64,000 nt of DNA from Actinoplanes sp. SE50/110 (GCF_900119315.1 NZ_LT827010.1:8984001-9048000), one strand, 5' to 3'. Counted from the stretch's first letter, positions 24,305 to 32,901 are shown. Made by a program: numbers and translations. The notes: generated by a model from the sequence alone, not told the origin.

Positions 24305-25080
24305 AGCGGCAGCCAGAGGGCGAGAGTGAACCCGGACGGCTCCCAGCTGTGGATCGACGTGTGCGGCTGGCGGCACCGGTACGAGACACCCTGATAGGTC
24401 ACCACGTCACCGGCTTTGTAGCTGACGCCCGGCGCCCACTTCGTACCGCTGCCGGCCGAAGAGGCGGGAGCGCTGGTCGCGGTCGGCGCGGTGGTCGGAG
24501 CCGCGGTGGTGGGCGCCGCCGTCGGCGTGGGCGCGGCCGTCGGCGTGGGCGCCGGCGTGGACGGAGCTCCGCCGCCGATGTTCAGATCCACGCAGTTGTA
24601 GAAGGCGTTCGCCGTGTCCGCGATGTTCCACACGGCCAGCACCGTGTGCCGCCCCGGAAACCTGCCGAGGTTCACCGTGTGGCTGACCGTGGCCTCGGGG
24701 ATCGCGTTCCCGTCGTCGAACGTGGCGACCGCGGTACCGTCCACGTAGTAGACCCAGCTCGCTGTCCGGTGCCGGGCGGTCAGCACCCAGCTGAACTTCA
24801 CCGAGGTGCCGACGGAGGTCGCCGCCCAGCCGCGCGAGTCGTCGGTCAAGACCGTGTAGTCGGCCTTGCCACCGTTGCATTCCCGGGAACCCTTCGGAGC
24901 CTCGACGCTCTGCGGCTCGAACCGGATCGCGCCGCAGTCCGCGACCGTGCCGGCCGCGCACTGGGCCTGCCGGCTCGGGGGCGACGAGACGTAGCCGTGG
25001 GCCAGAGCCGGTGAGGTGATCACCAGGGTCGATCCGGCCATCCCGAGGATGGCCAGCGGGTAGGCGATCTTCCTGCGCAT
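24301..25080 (-). CDS. Secreted lytic polysaccharide monooxygenase (AA10) with CBM5/12-type tail
   Basis: 259 residues. A signal peptide of 27 residues ends A-L-A, placing His28 at the mature N terminus (H-G-Y-V-S-S-P), half of the copper histidine brace; the second His is in T-A-R-H-R-T-A-S-W. The AA10 domain runs to ~190, a Thr/Pro/Ala linker follows, then a ~45-residue chitin-binding domain (W-x-x-G-V-S-Y-K-A-G-D-V-V-T-Y-Q-G-V-S-Y-R-C). It oxidatively cleaves chitin or cellulose outside the cell and complements the GH18 chitinase at 9971. The ATG at 25080 is required for a signal peptide that exposes His. Coupled to the DUF305 gene. Confidence 0.95.
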   Translation of the reverse strand: MRRKIAYPLAILGMAGSTLVITSPALAHGYVSSPPSRQAQCAAGTVADCGAIRFEPQSVEAPKGSRECNGGKADYTVLTDDSRGWAATSVGTSVKFSWVLTARHRTASWVYYVDGTAVATFDDGNAIPEATVSHTVNLGRFPGRHTVLAVWNIADTANAFYNCVDLNIGGGAPSTPAPTPTAAPTPTAAPTTAAPTTAPTATSAPASSAGSGTKWAPGVSYKAGDVVTYQGVSYRCRQPHTSIHSWEPSGFTLALWLPL

Positions 25081-25150
25081 GTCGGTCTCCAGACATTTCG
25101 TCCTGGCTCTCTTACCGGGCGAAACATTAGGGAGAGCTGCCATAACGCAG

Positions 25151-25178
25151 CCTTAAGGAGACCGAAAACCCGCCTCAA
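25151..25178 (-). promoter_or_regulatory. CCTTAAGG element upstream of the LPMO
   Basis: On the minus strand CCTTAAGGCTGCG resembles CTTTAAGGCTGTG upstream of the chitinase, and a TTGAGG copy lies 22 bases further up, the same spacing as two of the chitinase repeats. That upstream copy contains the kinase stop codon, so only the first element is free of coding constraint. Confidence 0.35.
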
Positions 25179-26452
25179 GACCCGGCGGGAGACGTGAGCA
25201 GCAATCCGACGCGGGCTCCACCCAACGGGCTTCGCCCGACGATCAATTGACCGCGTACGTTGTCAGCGGCACGCCGCACGATGTCGAGTCCCAGCCCGGT
25301 CGACCCGGCGCCGCTGTGCCCTCGTCGTACCGCCGCTTCCGGGTCGTCGATCCCCGGCCCCGCATCGTCGACCAGCAAGCCGGTGGAGGAGACGCTGACC
25401 CGGAAGGCCACCCCCTCGTCGGTGTGCGAGAAGACGTTGCCGAGCATCGCGTCGACCACCAGGATCACGTCGCTCATCGACAGCGGGATCGGCACCGGTT
25501 CGTGCCCGCCGACCACCTCCCAGGGGCGTTCCTGATCCTCGGCCAGCACCGACCAGAAGGCCAGCCGGTCGGCCAGCACCTCGACCAGGTCGCACTGCTC
25601 CTTGCCGCGTTCCTCGACGCCCAGGCGGGCGCCGTTGATGATCGCGTCGAGTTCCTCGTCGAGCAGGTCGCACGCGTCGCGCATCCGGTCGGCGATCGGG
25701 CCGGGGGGAATGGCTTCGGCGTCGAGGCGGAGCGCGGTCAACGGCGTCCGCAGGCGGTGCGAGAGGTCCGCGGCGAGTTCGCGTTCGCGGTCCAGGAGCC
25801 GGCGCAGGTCGCCGGCCATCGTGTTGAAGGCCTGCCCGGCGTCGCGCAGCTCGCGCGGGCCGGTCGGCTCGATGCGTTCGCCGAGCTCGCCGGCGCCGAG
25901 CCGGCGGGTCGAGGCGGCGAGCTGCCGGGTGGCCCGGACGAGCTGGGCGCCGAGCCGGTCGGCGAGCAGCGTGGAACCGCCGACCAGCAGCACGGCCAGG
26001 CCGCCGAGGGCCAGCCACGCGGACCAGACGCCGCGGCGCATCTCGTCGTCGGTGACGAACACCTCGACCACCACGGTCCGGCCGTCGGTGAGCACGGTGG
26101 GCTGCAGGTAGGCGACTCCGCCGGCGGCCGCCACGGTCCCGGAGCGGCGCTGTTTCGCGGCGCTCTCGACGGTCGTCGCGGTCAGATGCGAGGTGCCGAT
26201 CGGGTCGAGGCCCGGAAGGTGCACGGCGAGCAGCCCGGCGCTTCCGGCGGAGGTGCTGGCCACCGCGTTGGTGAGCGCGGTCGGGTCGGCGTTGACGCCG
26301 AGCACGGTCACCATCGAGGTGGCCTGCTGCCGCGCCTCGGAGACGGCCTTGTCGTGGGCGATCTGCCAGATCGCCACGGCCAGCGGGACCAGGAACGCCA
26401 GGGCCACCATCGAGGTGATGGCCAGGGCGAGGCGGTTCAGCGCCCACCTCAC
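25175..26452 (-). CDS. Sensor histidine kinase (HAMP-type)
   Basis: 425 residues. Membrane segment at residues ~5-28, extracytoplasmic sensor loop to ~135, second membrane segment at ~137-160, then HAMP. The phosphoacceptor box is A-D-L-S-H-R-L-R-T-P-L-T-A-L-R (His near 245), and the ATPase domain has N-V-F-S-H-T (N-box) and D-D-A-G-P-G-I-D-D (G1). The GTG start overlaps the response-regulator stop (GTGA). It pairs with the regulator at 26449. The ligand is unknown; the neighbouring LPMO gene suggests a link to chitin or copper sensing (inference). Confidence 0.94.
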   Translation of the reverse strand: MRWALNRLALAITSMVALAFLVPLAVAIWQIAHDKAVSEARQQATSMVTVLGVNADPTALTNAVASTSAGSAGLLAVHLPGLDPIGTSHLTATTVESAAKQRRSGTVAAAGGVAYLQPTVLTDGRTVVVEVFVTDDEMRRGVWSAWLALGGLAVLLVGGSTLLADRLGAQLVRATRQLAASTRRLGAGELGERIEPTGPRELRDAGQAFNTMAGDLRRLLDRERELAADLSHRLRTPLTALRLDAEAIPPGPIADRMRDACDLLDEELDAIINGARLGVEERGKEQCDLVEVLADRLAFWSVLAEDQERPWEVVGGHEPVPIPLSMSDVILVVDAMLGNVFSHTDEGVAFRVSVSSTGLLVDDAGPGIDDPEAAVRRGHSGAGSTGLGLDIVRRAADNVRGQLIVGRSPLGGARVGLLLTSPAGS

Positions 26453-27135
26453 TGCGGGTCGACCATCATCACGCCGACACCGCGGACGGTGTGCAGGAAC
26501 CGCGGTTTGGCGGCGGTCTCCCCGAGCTTGCGGCGCAGCCAGGAGATGTGCACGTCGATGGTCTGCTCCTCGCCGATCCGGGCCTGGTTCCACACCTGGT
26601 TCATCAGCTCCCGCCGGCTGATCACCTGGCCGACCCGTTCGGCCAGGTAGGCCAGCACGTCGAACTCGCGGCGGGTCAGCTGCAGCGGCTCACCGCGCAG
26701 CTCGGCGCGGCGCTGCCGTGGCTTGATCACCAGCTCGCCCACGGTGATCGCATTCGGCGCCTGCTCGGTGGTGGTCCGCGCGCGGCGCAGCACCGCCGAG
26801 ATCCGGGCCAGAATGTGCCCGCCGGAGAACGGCTTGGTCACGTAGTCGTCGGCGCCGGCGCTGAGCAGTGCGATGATGTCCGCCTCCGAGCGCCGGGCGG
26901 TCGCCACGATGACCGGCACGTCGGAGACGGTGCGCATCATCCGCAGCGCGTCGGTGCCGTCGATGTCGGGCAGCCCGAGGTCGAGGATGACCAGGTCGGG
27001 CCGTTCCTGGGTGACGATTTTCAGCGCCTGGGCGGCTTGGCCGACGGCACGCACCACGTGCCCGGCATCGGTCAGCGCACGGGTCAGTGCGGCCGCGATG
27101 TTGCGGTCGTCCTCGACCAACAGGATCAACGCCAT
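26449..27135 (-). CDS. OmpR/PhoB-family response regulator
   Basis: 228 residues. The receiver domain (1-~118) has the acidic pocket V-E-D-D, phospho-acceptor Asp in V-I-L-D-L-G-L-P-D, Thr/Ala in V-A-T-A-R and Lys in T-K-P-F. The winged-helix output domain (~135-225) shows L-T-R-R-E-F-D-V-L-A-Y-L and V-D-V/I-H-I-S-W-L-R-R-K-L. The ATG at 27135 begins the conserved M-A-L-I-L-L-V-E-D-D; an ATG at 27147 is possible. It forms an operon with the kinase downstream. Candidate targets are the TTTAAGG repeats upstream of the chitinase and LPMO. Confidence 0.96.
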   Translation of the reverse strand: MALILLVEDDRNIAAALTRALTDAGHVVRAVGQAAQALKIVTQERPDLVILDLGLPDIDGTDALRMMRTVSDVPVIVATARRSEADIIALLSAGADDYVTKPFSGGHILARISAVLRRARTTTEQAPNAITVGELVIKPRQRRAELRGEPLQLTRREFDVLAYLAERVGQVISRRELMNQVWNQARIGEEQTIDVHISWLRRKLGETAAKPRFLHTVRGVGVMMVDPQ

Positions 27136-27172
27136 GGCGTACACCATAGGACCAGGTGAGAGGATGGGCGTC

Positions 27173-27739
27173 GTGCGATCTTCCCGGTGGGTTCCGGTGG
27201 CGGGCTGGTTCGTGGCTACCGCGACCAGCATCGTGCTCTCCTGGGTGGCGCTGCTCCCGGTGCTGAATGCGGCCCGGGCCGATGCCGGGGCGCTGCCCGA
27301 GATCGATCAGGTGCCGGCCGCCGACGTGCGGACCCCTCTGCCATCCCCCGCGGTGACCCCGACGACGCCGGCGCCCGCACCCACGTCGCCGTCCGCGAAG
27401 CCGAGCAGGAAGCCGTCGAAATCACCGGCGGCCGTCCCCACCGGCAAGCCGTCCACCACCAACGAGAACGGGTGGACGGTGACCACCGACGGTGCCGGGG
27501 TCCGGACGTACGTCCGCTCCTTCAGTCTCAAGGGCGGCCAGGCGGTCATCAGGATGACCAGCGAGGGCGTCGTCTCCCTGGTCACCGCGACGCCGGCGGA
27601 CGGGTACGCGGTGGAGAAGACGCAGAGCTCGCCGGGCGACATGGCGGTCTACTTCAACGAGACCGCGCACAGCTTCATCATCCACGCCATCTGGTACAAC
27701 AACGCGCCTTATGCGCAGGTCGACGAGATCGGCTCCTAG
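27173..27739 (+). CDS. Membrane-anchored hypothetical protein
   Basis: 188 residues from a GTG at 27173 with GAGAGG 9 bases upstream (an ATG at 27164 is in frame but directly on that site). An N-terminal membrane segment (~8-30) is followed by a Pro/Ser/Lys linker and a C-terminal domain of ~80 residues with F-S-L-K-G-G-Q-A-V-I-R-M and Y-F-N-E-T-A-H-S-F-I-I-H-A-I-W-Y, perhaps a small extracytoplasmic beta domain. It is divergent from the two-component operon, with a short shared promoter region, so it may be an accessory sensor or target. Not recognised as a named family. Confidence 0.8.
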   Translation: MRSSRWVPVAGWFVATATSIVLSWVALLPVLNAARADAGALPEIDQVPAADVRTPLPSPAVTPTTPAPAPTSPSAKPSRKPSKSPAAVPTGKPSTTNENGWTVTTDGAGVRTYVRSFSLKGGQAVIRMTSEGVVSLVTATPADGYAVEKTQSSPGDMAVYFNETAHSFIIHAIWYNNAPYAQVDEIGS

Positions 27740-27813
27740 CAGCTACCGGATAGATAGCGCTCTCCGAACTGAACGAGGGTTTTCCCTGATTCGGTGACGT
27801 TCGTCGATGCTTA

Positions 27814-27840
27814 ACGTCTCACCACAAGTCATCGAGACGT
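27814..27840. promoter_or_regulatory. Spaced dyad upstream of the metalloprotease
   Basis: ACGTCTC (27814-27820) and GAGACGT (27834-27840) form a 7-bp dyad with a 13-base gap, about 65-90 bases before the protease start. Possible operator. Confidence 0.3.
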
Positions 27841-27865
27841 GACCCATCGTCCACGGACGGTCTAG

Positions 27866-27890
27866 CCCGCCCGCCAACCCCCCGGGCGGG
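27866..27890 (+). promoter_or_regulatory. Leader hairpin next to the protease ribosome site
   Basis: CCCGCCCG (27866-27873) pairs with CGGGCGGG (27883-27890) immediately before AAAGGAG. It may act as an mRNA stabiliser or translational control element. Confidence 0.4.
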
Positions 27891-27903
27891 AAAGGAGCAG
27901 TGC

Positions 27904-29847
27904 GTGAAATCCCGTACCCCTGTCGTCGTCGCCGCGGTCGCCGCAACAGCGGTCGCCTCGGTGGCGGTGGCGGTCGCCGGTCCGGCGACCGCCCAGCCCA
28001 ACGTGGCCGCCTCTCCCGCCGCCGCGGCCGCATCGGCCGCCTCATCCCTGTTCGCGGCCCGCCCCGCCGCCCTGCACGCGGCCGCCGACGAGGCCTTCGT
28101 CCAGCATGACGTGATCTCCACCGACCACCTCCAGTACGTGCCGTTCGACAAGACCTACAAGGGCCTCCCGGTGATCGGCGGTGACGGTGTCGTCGTCACC
28201 GACCTGGCCGGCCAGGTCAAGTTCACGTCGACGGCGCAGAGCTCGCCGCTCGGCGCGGTCAACACCACCCCGGCGCTGACCGCGGCCGCCTCCCTCAAGG
28301 TCGCCAAGGGTCAGCTGAAGACGGTCACCACCGTCGAAGGCACCCGTCTCGTCGTGCTGGCCACCACCGGCACCCCGGCCCTGGCCTGGGAATCCACGAT
28401 CCGGGGCACGAACGCCGGCGGGCCGAGCCGGCTCACCGTCGACGTGGACGCCGCCACCGGCCGGGTGCTGCGGACCCATGAGCACGTCACCGACGTGACC
28501 GGCACCGGCAACGGCTGGATCAACGGCACGGTGAGTTTGGACACCACGCTCTCCGGCTCCACGTACAGCATGACCGACCCGACCATGACCACCCTGAAGT
28601 GCCAGGACGCGGCGTCCAACACCACGTTCACCGGCTCCGACAACGTGTGGGGCAACGGCACCGGCACCAACCGGGAGACCGGCTGTGCGGACGCCCTCTA
28701 CGTCGCGCAGCGGGAGAAGGCCATGCTGTCCACCTGGCTGGGCCGCAACGGCTTCAACGGCAGCGGTGGCGGCTGGCCCCTGCGGGTCGGCCTGAACGAC
28801 CAGAACGCCTACTACGACGGCAGCCAGGTCCAGATCGGCAAGAACACCGCCGGTCAGTGGATCGCCTCCGCCGACGTGGTCGGCCACGAGCTGGGCCACG
28901 GCATCGACGACAACACCCCGGGTGGCATCTCGAACGGCAACACCCAGGAGTTCGTCGCCGACACCTTCGGCGCGTCGACCGAGTGGTTCGCCAACAACCC
29001 GAACGACCCGCCGGACTTCCAGGTCGGCGAGGAGGTCAACCTGGTCGGCAGCGGTCCGATCCGGTACATGTACAACCCGTCGCTCGCCGGTGACGACAAC
29101 TGCTACTCCAGCAGCATCCCGAGCGAAGAGGTGCACGCCGCGGCCGGCCCCGGCAACCACTGGTTCTACCTGCTCGCCGAGGGCACCAACCCGACCGACG
29201 GCCAGCCCACCAGCACCCGGTGCTCCGGCTCCGGCGCGATCAGCGGCGTCGGCATCCAGAACGCCATCAAGATCATGTACAACGCGATGCTGATGAAGAC
29301 CTCCAGCTCGTCGTACCTGAAGTACCGCACCTGGACGCTGACCGCGGCCAAGGCGCTGGACTCGAGCTGCGGCCTGTTCAACACCACCAAGGCGGCGTGG
29401 GACGCGGTCAACGTGCCGGCCCAGTCCGCCGACCCGACCTGCTCCGGCGGCGGCACCGGTTCCCCGAGCCCGTCGACCAGCACGACCACCCCGCCGGGCG
29501 GCTGCAGCGCCACCAACGACACCGACGTCTCGATCCCGGACGCGGGTGCCGCGGTCTACAGCAACATCGTGATCAGCGGCTGCGCCCGCAGCGCCTCGGC
29601 GACCTCCACCATCGCGGTCAACATCGTCCACACCTACCGCGGTGACCTGCGGGTCGACCTGGTCGCCCCGGACGGCACGGTCTACAACCTGAAGGCCACG
29701 TCCGGCAGCGACAGCGCCGACAACGTGATCACCACCTACACCAAGAACCTGTCCAGCGAGGCGGCGAACGGCACCTGGCGCCTCAGGGTCCAGGACGTCT
29801 ACTCCCAGGACACCGGCTACATCAACAGCTGGACCCTGACCGTCTGA
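27904..29847 (+). CDS. Secreted M4 (thermolysin-like) metalloprotease with P-domain
   Basis: 647 residues. Signal peptide (1-~30), then a propeptide (FTP/PepSY-like, to ~200) with G-L-P-V-I-G-G-D-G-V-V-V. The M4 catalytic domain has zinc ligands His328 and His332 in H-E-L-G-H, and Glu349 in N-T-Q-E-F-V-A-D. The catalytic H-A-A-A-G-P-G-N-H-W-F-Y is further on. A Ser/Pro/Thr linker (~520-540) leads to a C-terminal proprotein-convertase P-domain ending in W-T-L-T-V. The GTG start follows AAAGGAG. It is a zinc endopeptidase exported and self-processed, likely for nutrient scavenging. Confidence 0.96.
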   Translation: MKSRTPVVVAAVAATAVASVAVAVAGPATAQPNVAASPAAAAASAASSLFAARPAALHAAADEAFVQHDVISTDHLQYVPFDKTYKGLPVIGGDGVVVTDLAGQVKFTSTAQSSPLGAVNTTPALTAAASLKVAKGQLKTVTTVEGTRLVVLATTGTPALAWESTIRGTNAGGPSRLTVDVDAATGRVLRTHEHVTDVTGTGNGWINGTVSLDTTLSGSTYSMTDPTMTTLKCQDAASNTTFTGSDNVWGNGTGTNRETGCADALYVAQREKAMLSTWLGRNGFNGSGGGWPLRVGLNDQNAYYDGSQVQIGKNTAGQWIASADVVGHELGHGIDDNTPGGISNGNTQEFVADTFGASTEWFANNPNDPPDFQVGEEVNLVGSGPIRYMYNPSLAGDDNCYSSSIPSEEVHAAAGPGNHWFYLLAEGTNPTDGQPTSTRCSGSGAISGVGIQNAIKIMYNAMLMKTSSSSYLKYRTWTLTAAKALDSSCGLFNTTKAAWDAVNVPAQSADPTCSGGGTGSPSPSTSTTTPPGGCSATNDTDVSIPDAGAAVYSNIVISGCARSASATSTIAVNIVHTYRGDLRVDLVAPDGTVYNLKATSGSDSADNVITTYTKNLSSEAANGTWRLRVQDVYSQDTGYINSWTLTV

Positions 29848-29862
29848 TCCCTCGACCGATCG

Positions 29863-29900
29863 ACGTGAGGGGCGCTGCCACCCGGCAGCGCCCCTCGCGT
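29863..29900 (+). terminator. Strong terminator after the metalloprotease
   Basis: A 13-bp perfect stem (GAGGGGCGCTGCC at 29867-29879 with 29884-29896) and a 4-base loop; it extends to 17 bp with one G-U pair. Confidence 0.85.
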
Positions 29901-29990
29901 GGTCCGATGTGGTGCGATACCGGCCACAGTGACGCCTGACCGTGATCTTCGACGCTTACGGTTCCCGCAACGCTGGACGGGAGGTCACCC

Positions 29991-30590
29991 ATGACTGACG
30001 TATTCGGTGCGGTGGTGCCCGGCCGGCCGACCGGGGTGCTCGCCGACGTCTGGGGCCGGTCCGCCGTCCGCGACCTCCTGCTGATCGTGGGCGCCGCCGG
30101 CGCGGTGGGCGCCGCCGCACAGATCGCCGTCCCGGTGCCCGGCTCGCCGGTGCCGATCACCGGGCAGACGTTCGCGGTGCTGCTGGCCGGGGCGGTGCTC
30201 GGCCCGGGCCGCGGCGCCGCCGGCATGGTGCTCTACGCGCTGGCCGGGGTGCTGGGCGTGCCCTGGTTCGCCGGTGGCACCTCGGGGTGGCCGGTCGCCA
30301 CCGGCGGATACCTCATCGGCTTCATCGTGGCGGCGGCGCTGGTCGGGCAGCTCGCGGCGCTCGGGGCGGATCGCCGACCGGCGTACACCATCGGTCTGAT
30401 GTTGATCGGAAATCTTCTGATCTACCTGTTCGGCGTTCCCTGGCTGGCCCTGATGACCACGATGGACGTGCCCGGCGCGTTCTGCCACGGCCTGGTCCCC
30501 TACCTGATGGGCGACGCGCTCAAAATCGCCCTCGCCACCGCCCTGCTGCCCGGCGCCTGGGCCCTGCTGAACCGCAAACGCCCCGGCTGA
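29991..30590 (+). CDS. bioY: BioY family biotin transporter (ECF substrate-binding subunit)
   Basis: 199 residues with about six membrane segments. BioY motifs are P-V-P-G-S-P-V-P-I-T-G-Q-T-F-A-V, A-G-A-V-L-G-P-G-R-G-A, Y-A-L-A-G-V-L-G-V-P-W-F-A-G-G, and G-G-Y-L-I-G-F. It is the membrane S-component for biotin uptake; the EcfA/EcfT energising genes are not adjacent, so it works with shared modules or alone. No biotin-regulator site was recognised upstream. Confidence 0.95.
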   Translation: MTDVFGAVVPGRPTGVLADVWGRSAVRDLLLIVGAAGAVGAAAQIAVPVPGSPVPITGQTFAVLLAGAVLGPGRGAAGMVLYALAGVLGVPWFAGGTSGWPVATGGYLIGFIVAAALVGQLAALGADRRPAYTIGLMLIGNLLIYLFGVPWLALMTTMDVPGAFCHGLVPYLMGDALKIALATALLPGAWALLNRKRPG

Positions 30591-30652
30591 GGCCGCTCGG
30601 CGGGGGAAACTGGCAGGGACCTGCACGCTCGGGACACAGGGAGGCCAGACCC

Positions 30653-31669
30653 ATGCGACTCACCATGCTCCGCCGGTTGTACGAACGCCCCGGACCGTGG
30701 GCTTCGGTATATCTCGACACGTCGCGGGACACCGCGGACGCCGCGCGGCTGATCGAGCAGCGCTGGCACGCGGCCCGGGAGATCCTCGCCGAGGCCGGTT
30801 GCGACCCGCTCACCGTGCACGCGCTGGAGGACGCGGTCCTCGATCATCCGGCCCGGCCCGGGCGGCACGGACTCGCGCTGTTCGCCACCGCGGGGGAGGT
30901 GATCCTGCGGCAGGCGCTGCACGCGCCGCCGGCCACGACGATTTCGGCGTACGAGCCACTCCCCGACGCCATGCCGATGGTCGCCCAGTTGGCCGGCGAG
31001 ATCCACTACCTGCGGGTGGCCGTCGCCCCGTCCGGCACGGCGATCGACGCGGCCGCCACCGGCCGGCTGATCCCGGGCGGCGGATGGTCCCCGCCGTTGA
31101 CCGACCTGACCTGGCGGGCCGGTGCCGGCGACCCGGCCGACGCGGTCACCGAGCTGGCCGACCGCACCGGCCCGGAGCTGATCCTGGTGGCCGGCGCCCC
31201 GCAGGCCCGCCCCCGGCTCGTCACCCAGCTTCCGGACCGGTGGCGCGAACGGGTGGTGGAGACCGAGAACGCCGTCCCGGTGCAGGCGATGACGGACTGC
31301 GCCGAGGCGCTGCGGCGCGACACGCTCGCTCGGCTGCACGCCCAGCTGGCGCACGACGGCTCGGCCGGCAACGGCCTGTCCGAGGTGGTGAGCTACCTGT
31401 CGCGGGGGCAGGTGGACACGCTGCTGATGATCGACGATCCGTCGTCCACCGAGCGGCTGTGGATCGGCCCCGACCCGCACCAGCTCAGCGACGACCCGGA
31501 GGAACTGCGCTCGGCCGGGGCGGCGCACCCGCCGCTGGTCCGGGCGGACGCCGCGATGCTGCGCGCGCTGGCCGCCACCGACGCGTCGATCCTGCTCTGC
31601 GACCCGGACGAGCACGACCTGCGCGGCGGTGTCGCCGCGCTGCTCCGCTACGCGGACGCCCGCCGCTGA
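30653..31669 (+). CDS. Rv2629/Vms1-like (baeRF) family protein
   Basis: 338 residues. An N-terminal domain with P-W-A-S-V-Y-L-D-T-S-R-D-T, middle strands and a C-terminal half with L-R-R-D-T-L-A-R-L and L-L-M-I-D-D-P-S-S-T match the layout of the actinobacterial Rv2629 family, which is related to eRF1/Vms1 release factors. A GGQ-like loop is not obvious, so peptidyl-tRNA hydrolysis is uncertain. The ATG at 30653 follows GGGAGG. Separate from bioY by 62 bases and perhaps cotranscribed. Confidence 0.75.
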   Translation: MRLTMLRRLYERPGPWASVYLDTSRDTADAARLIEQRWHAAREILAEAGCDPLTVHALEDAVLDHPARPGRHGLALFATAGEVILRQALHAPPATTISAYEPLPDAMPMVAQLAGEIHYLRVAVAPSGTAIDAAATGRLIPGGGWSPPLTDLTWRAGAGDPADAVTELADRTGPELILVAGAPQARPRLVTQLPDRWRERVVETENAVPVQAMTDCAEALRRDTLARLHAQLAHDGSAGNGLSEVVSYLSRGQVDTLLMIDDPSSTERLWIGPDPHQLSDDPEELRSAGAAHPPLVRADAAMLRALAATDASILLCDPDEHDLRGGVAALLRYADARR

Positions 31670-31671
31670 AC

Positions 31672-31697
31672 CCACAGGCTGTGCACACAGCCTGTGG
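31672..31697. promoter_or_regulatory. 12-bp dyad between the Rv2629-like and GNAT genes
   Basis: CCACAGGCTGTG (31672-31683) and its exact complement (31686-31697) are separated by CA. It may serve as a compact terminator or operator. It overlaps a single DnaA-box-like TGTGGATAA (31693-31701). Confidence 0.4.
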
Positions 31698-31748
31698 ATA
31701 ACTCGAACGTGTGTGCGAACGGCGGCACGCGGATGGCAAGATGTTCGC

Positions 31749-32342
31749 GTGTCGCCCAACGAGTTGCGTCCCGCGTATCCGATCACGACCGAGCGTCTCC
31801 TGCTGCGCCCGCTGACCGAGGCGGACACCGAGGCGCTGCTCTCCTACCGCAGCCGCCCCGACGTCTGCCGCTACCTGCCGTTCGAGCCGATGACCCCCGA
31901 GGTCATCGCTGACCGGCTCGCGACCTACTGGGCCGCGACGGTCCTCACCGACGAGGGGCAGTCGCTGACCCTGGGCATCGAGCACGCCGAGACCGGCCGG
32001 CTGGTCGGCGACGTGATCCTGTTCTGGCACAGCCGCCGGCACCGCGGCGGCGAGGTCGGCTATGTGCTGAGCCCCGACGCGGTCGGCCAGGGCTACGCCA
32101 CCGAGGCCGCCCAGGCCATGCTCCGGCTCGGCTTCGAGGAGCTCGGCCTGCACCGGATCATCGGGCGGATCGACGAGCGCAACGAGCCGTCCGCCCGGGT
32201 GCTGCGCCGCCTCGGCATGCGGCAGGAGGCCCGGCTCGTGCACAACGAGCTGTTCAAGGGCGAGTGGAGCACCGAGGTCGACTTCGCGATCCTCTCCGAC
32301 GAGTGGTTCGCTAAATATCCAGATTCGTCTCGATCCGTTTGA
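31749..32342 (+). CDS. GNAT acetyltransferase, RimJ/RimL type
   Basis: 197 residues from a GTG. Motifs are I-T-T-E-R-L-L-L-R-P-L at the N terminus and the acetyl-CoA loop G-Y-V-L-S-P-D-A-V-G-Q-G-Y-A-T-E-A. L-G-L-H-R-I-I-G-R-I-D-E-R-N-E-P-S and V-L-R-R-L-G-M-R follow. The subgroup acetylates protein N termini, antibiotics or small amines; the substrate is unknown. No clear ribosome site precedes the start. Its last 32 bases overlap the end of the convergent roadblock gene. Confidence 0.92.
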   Translation: MSPNELRPAYPITTERLLLRPLTEADTEALLSYRSRPDVCRYLPFEPMTPEVIADRLATYWAATVLTDEGQSLTLGIEHAETGRLVGDVILFWHSRRHRGGEVGYVLSPDAVGQGYATEAAQAMLRLGFEELGLHRIIGRIDERNEPSARVLRRLGMRQEARLVHNELFKGEWSTEVDFAILSDEWFAKYPDSSRSV

Positions 32343-32682
32343 GCTGGTGGCGGGCCAGCGCGAGGTTGGCCCGCTCCTTGTGCAGCGCCAGGTAGAGGAA
32401 GAGGCCCTGGCCCGACCGCCCGGTCAGCGGCCGGATCAGGTGGTACTGCGACTCCAGCGTGATCAGCACGTCCTCGATGTTCTCGCGCAGGCCGAGCATC
32501 TCCATGGTGCGCAGCTTGGCCCGGACGACCTCGGTGTTGGCGGCGGCCGCCACGGTCAGATCGAAATTCCGGTCGCCGCCGGCGACACCGAGGGCCATTC
32601 CACTGCTGCGGTCGACCAGAGCGACGCCGATGGCGCCGTCGATCTGCATCGCGTCCTTGAGGGCTACGTCCATGTCCGGCAT
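32311..32682 (-). CDS. Orphan roadblock/LC7-like protein
   Basis: 123 residues. I-G-V-A-L-V-D-R-S-S-G-M-A-L-G and the later strand-helix pattern E-D-V-L-I-T-L-E-S-Q-Y-H-L-I-R-P are roadblock-like, with a helix-rich C terminus. It lacks neighbouring kinase, DUF742 and GTPase genes, so it stands outside a conservon. The ATG at 32682 has GGAGGAG 5 bases upstream. It overlaps the GNAT gene tail-to-tail by 32 bases, which could produce antisense interference. Confidence 0.8.
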   Translation of the reverse strand: MPDMDVALKDAMQIDGAIGVALVDRSSGMALGVAGGDRNFDLTVAAAANTEVVRAKLRTMEMLGLRENIEDVLITLESQYHLIRPLTGRSGQGLFLYLALHKERANLALARHQLKRIETNLDI

Positions 32683-32901
32683 CCGGTCTCCTCCGATGTC
32701 TCGCTCCGGTCGACATCGACTGTCACCGACCCGGCGGCAACCCCGTCGCACATGATGTCCGGCTTGGACAGTCGACTACCCGCGATGCTTTTCCTGGCGG
32801 CCGGGCAGTTGAAGATTTCTGCAACTTCGAAACTGCACAAGGCACGTAACCGGGCCGCCTCCCCCGCGTTGGTCGGTGTGAATGACTGGAGGGGACCCGC
32901 C

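Noticed and set aside
29848..29990. Biotin-responsive control site for bioY
   Set aside because: No BirA-, BioR- or BioQ-like palindrome could be seen; the gap holds mainly the protease terminator.
31693..31701. DnaA box / replication origin (TGTGGATAA)
   Set aside because: A single box only, no cluster, and no dnaA, dnaN or recF gene nearby.
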